DNA of 5,305 nt from JBLHGU01 sp047615875 (GTDB lineage Bacteria > Pseudomonadota > Gammaproteobacteria > Arenicellales > CAJQKF01), in assembly GCA_047615875.1 (NCBI GenBank), contig JBLHGU010000308.1, positions 1 to 5,305 on the forward strand. Reading direction: 5' to 3'. The translations under genes and the position numbers were made by a program. Shown here piece after piece: positions 4,674 to 5,305 of this stretch. How positions within the stretch are numbered: position 1 is the first letter of the stretch; the number at the start of each line of letters is the position of its first letter. The notes under the pieces were generated by a model, which worked only from the letters and a program-made list of their open reading frames with translations, did not search any database and was not told the origin of the DNA.

Positions 4674-5305
4674 TCAAGTAATATAGACAGTCTTGTTGTT
4701 AGTGAATTCACGTATGCCGAGGTGGCTTAGCTCACGACCGTAGCCGGATTCTTTAATGCCTCCGAAGGGCAGCCTTTGATCGGACTTTACGAAGCCGTTG
4801 ACGAAACAACATCCTGCCTCGAGGCGTGTCGCCGCTATAGTTTCACCCTTCTTCAAGTCAGTGGTGAAGACAGCTGCGCCCAATCCAAACACGCTATCGT
4901 TGGCTATATGTATGGCATCATCCTCGTCCATTGCCGAAATTATTGCAGCGACCGGTCCAAACAATTCGTCGTCGTAGGCGGGCATGCCAGGCGTGACATT
5001 GCCAAGCACGGTTGGGGGATAGAAGGCGCCTTCACGGTCTGGAATTTCGCCGCCGGTCAGCAGCGTGGCACCCTTACTAATACTCTGTGTCACCTGTTTG
5101 TGTAATTCATCTCGAAGGTCAAATCTTGCTTGCGGTCCCAAGTCGGTTTCCTCCGCTGTCGGGTCCCCCAAGGTCTTAGATTCCATCGATGCCACAAACC
5201 GCTCCGTGAATTCCTGCAGGCGAGACTCCACTACGATAAATCGTTTAGCGGCGATGCAGCTTTGTCCCGCATTGATAAGTCGACTCGTTACGCAGGCGTC
5301 CACTG
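4674..5305 (-). CDS. Sad/YneI-type NAD(P)-dependent succinate-semialdehyde dehydrogenase, C-terminal part (runs off the right edge)
   Basis: Aldehyde dehydrogenase superfamily; cytoplasmic oxidation of an aldehyde, most likely succinate semialdehyde to succinate, with NAD(P)+. About 210 residues of the usual ~460 are visible, entering in frame at the right edge. The catalytic cysteine lies in INAGQSCIAAKRF near the start of the visible part. ELFGPVAAI carries the conserved cofactor-side glutamate. GCCFVNGFVKSDQRLPFGG and IKESGYGRELSHLGIREF form the C-terminal catalytic and oligomerisation region. LGPQARFDLRDELHKQV and the Arg/Phe-containing tail are close to E. coli Sad (YneI), rather than to GabD. 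The GTG at 5303 is internal Val, not a start. Gene neighbours do not reveal the pathway: putrescine/GABA catabolism is the common role, but substrate is inferred from family similarity. Confidence 0.9.
   Translation of the reverse strand, partial: VDACVTSRLINAGQSCIAAKRFIVVESRLQEFTERFVASMESKTLGDPTAEETDLGPQARFDLRDELHKQVTQSISKGATLLTGGEIPDREGAFYPPTVLGNVTPGMPAYDDELFGPVAAIISAMDEDDAIHIANDSVFGLGAAVFTTDLKKGETIAATRLEAGCCFVNGFVKSDQRLPFGGIKESGYGRELSHLGIREFTNNKTVYIT

Noticed and set aside
4776..5105. Plus-strand open frame of 109 residues
   Set aside because: Entirely antisense to the aldehyde dehydrogenase, which has clear catalytic motifs.

Overview
The window most likely comes from a salt-adapted (halophilic or marine) gammaproteobacterium. 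The main evidence is an ectoine gene set on the left: the 5' part of ectB, complete ectA and a divergent MarR-family ectR-type regulator. The GC content is moderate, and the remains of a Crp/Fnr-family regulator on the right look most like proteobacterial Fnr/Anr proteins. The taxon is an inference from gene content and not from a marker gene.

Layout. Positions 1-412 (minus) hold the N-terminal 137 residues of EctB. Positions 450-1031 (minus) are ectA, in an ectA-ectB operon that runs off the left edge; ectC and an ectoine-associated aspartokinase would be expected beyond it. Positions 1032-1203 are a divergent control region rich in AT palindromes and repeated 11-15 bp words, which look like EctR operators over both promoters. 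Positions 1204-1785 (plus) are the EctR-like regulator, possibly with a TTG start. A 178-base spacer follows, then a YcaD-like MFS transporter at 1964-3190.

Positions 3191-3649 hold no convincing gene. They contain a 45-base 3' fragment of a CAU-anticodon tRNA gene (3364-3408, minus) with no 5' half, and several hairpins. This is the usual footprint of integration at a tRNA 3' end, so it may mark the edge of a genomic island or an old element. Next comes a small acidic conserved-looking protein (3650-3892, minus). After it lies a degraded Crp/Fnr regulator (about 3984-4526, plus), visible only when several frames are stitched together, followed by a good intrinsic terminator. The right edge (4674-5305, minus) is the C-terminal half of a Sad/YneI-type succinate-semialdehyde dehydrogenase.

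How it works together. EctB makes L-2,4-diaminobutyrate from aspartate semialdehyde, EctA acetylates it, and EctC (outside) would cyclise it to ectoine. EctR probably represses ectAB and itself from the shared spacer until osmotic stress. The right half looks like a patchwork with decay and rearrangement. I found no clear undescribed system. The most informative items are the tRNA scar, the hidden regulator pseudogene and the ectA-ectR operator layout.
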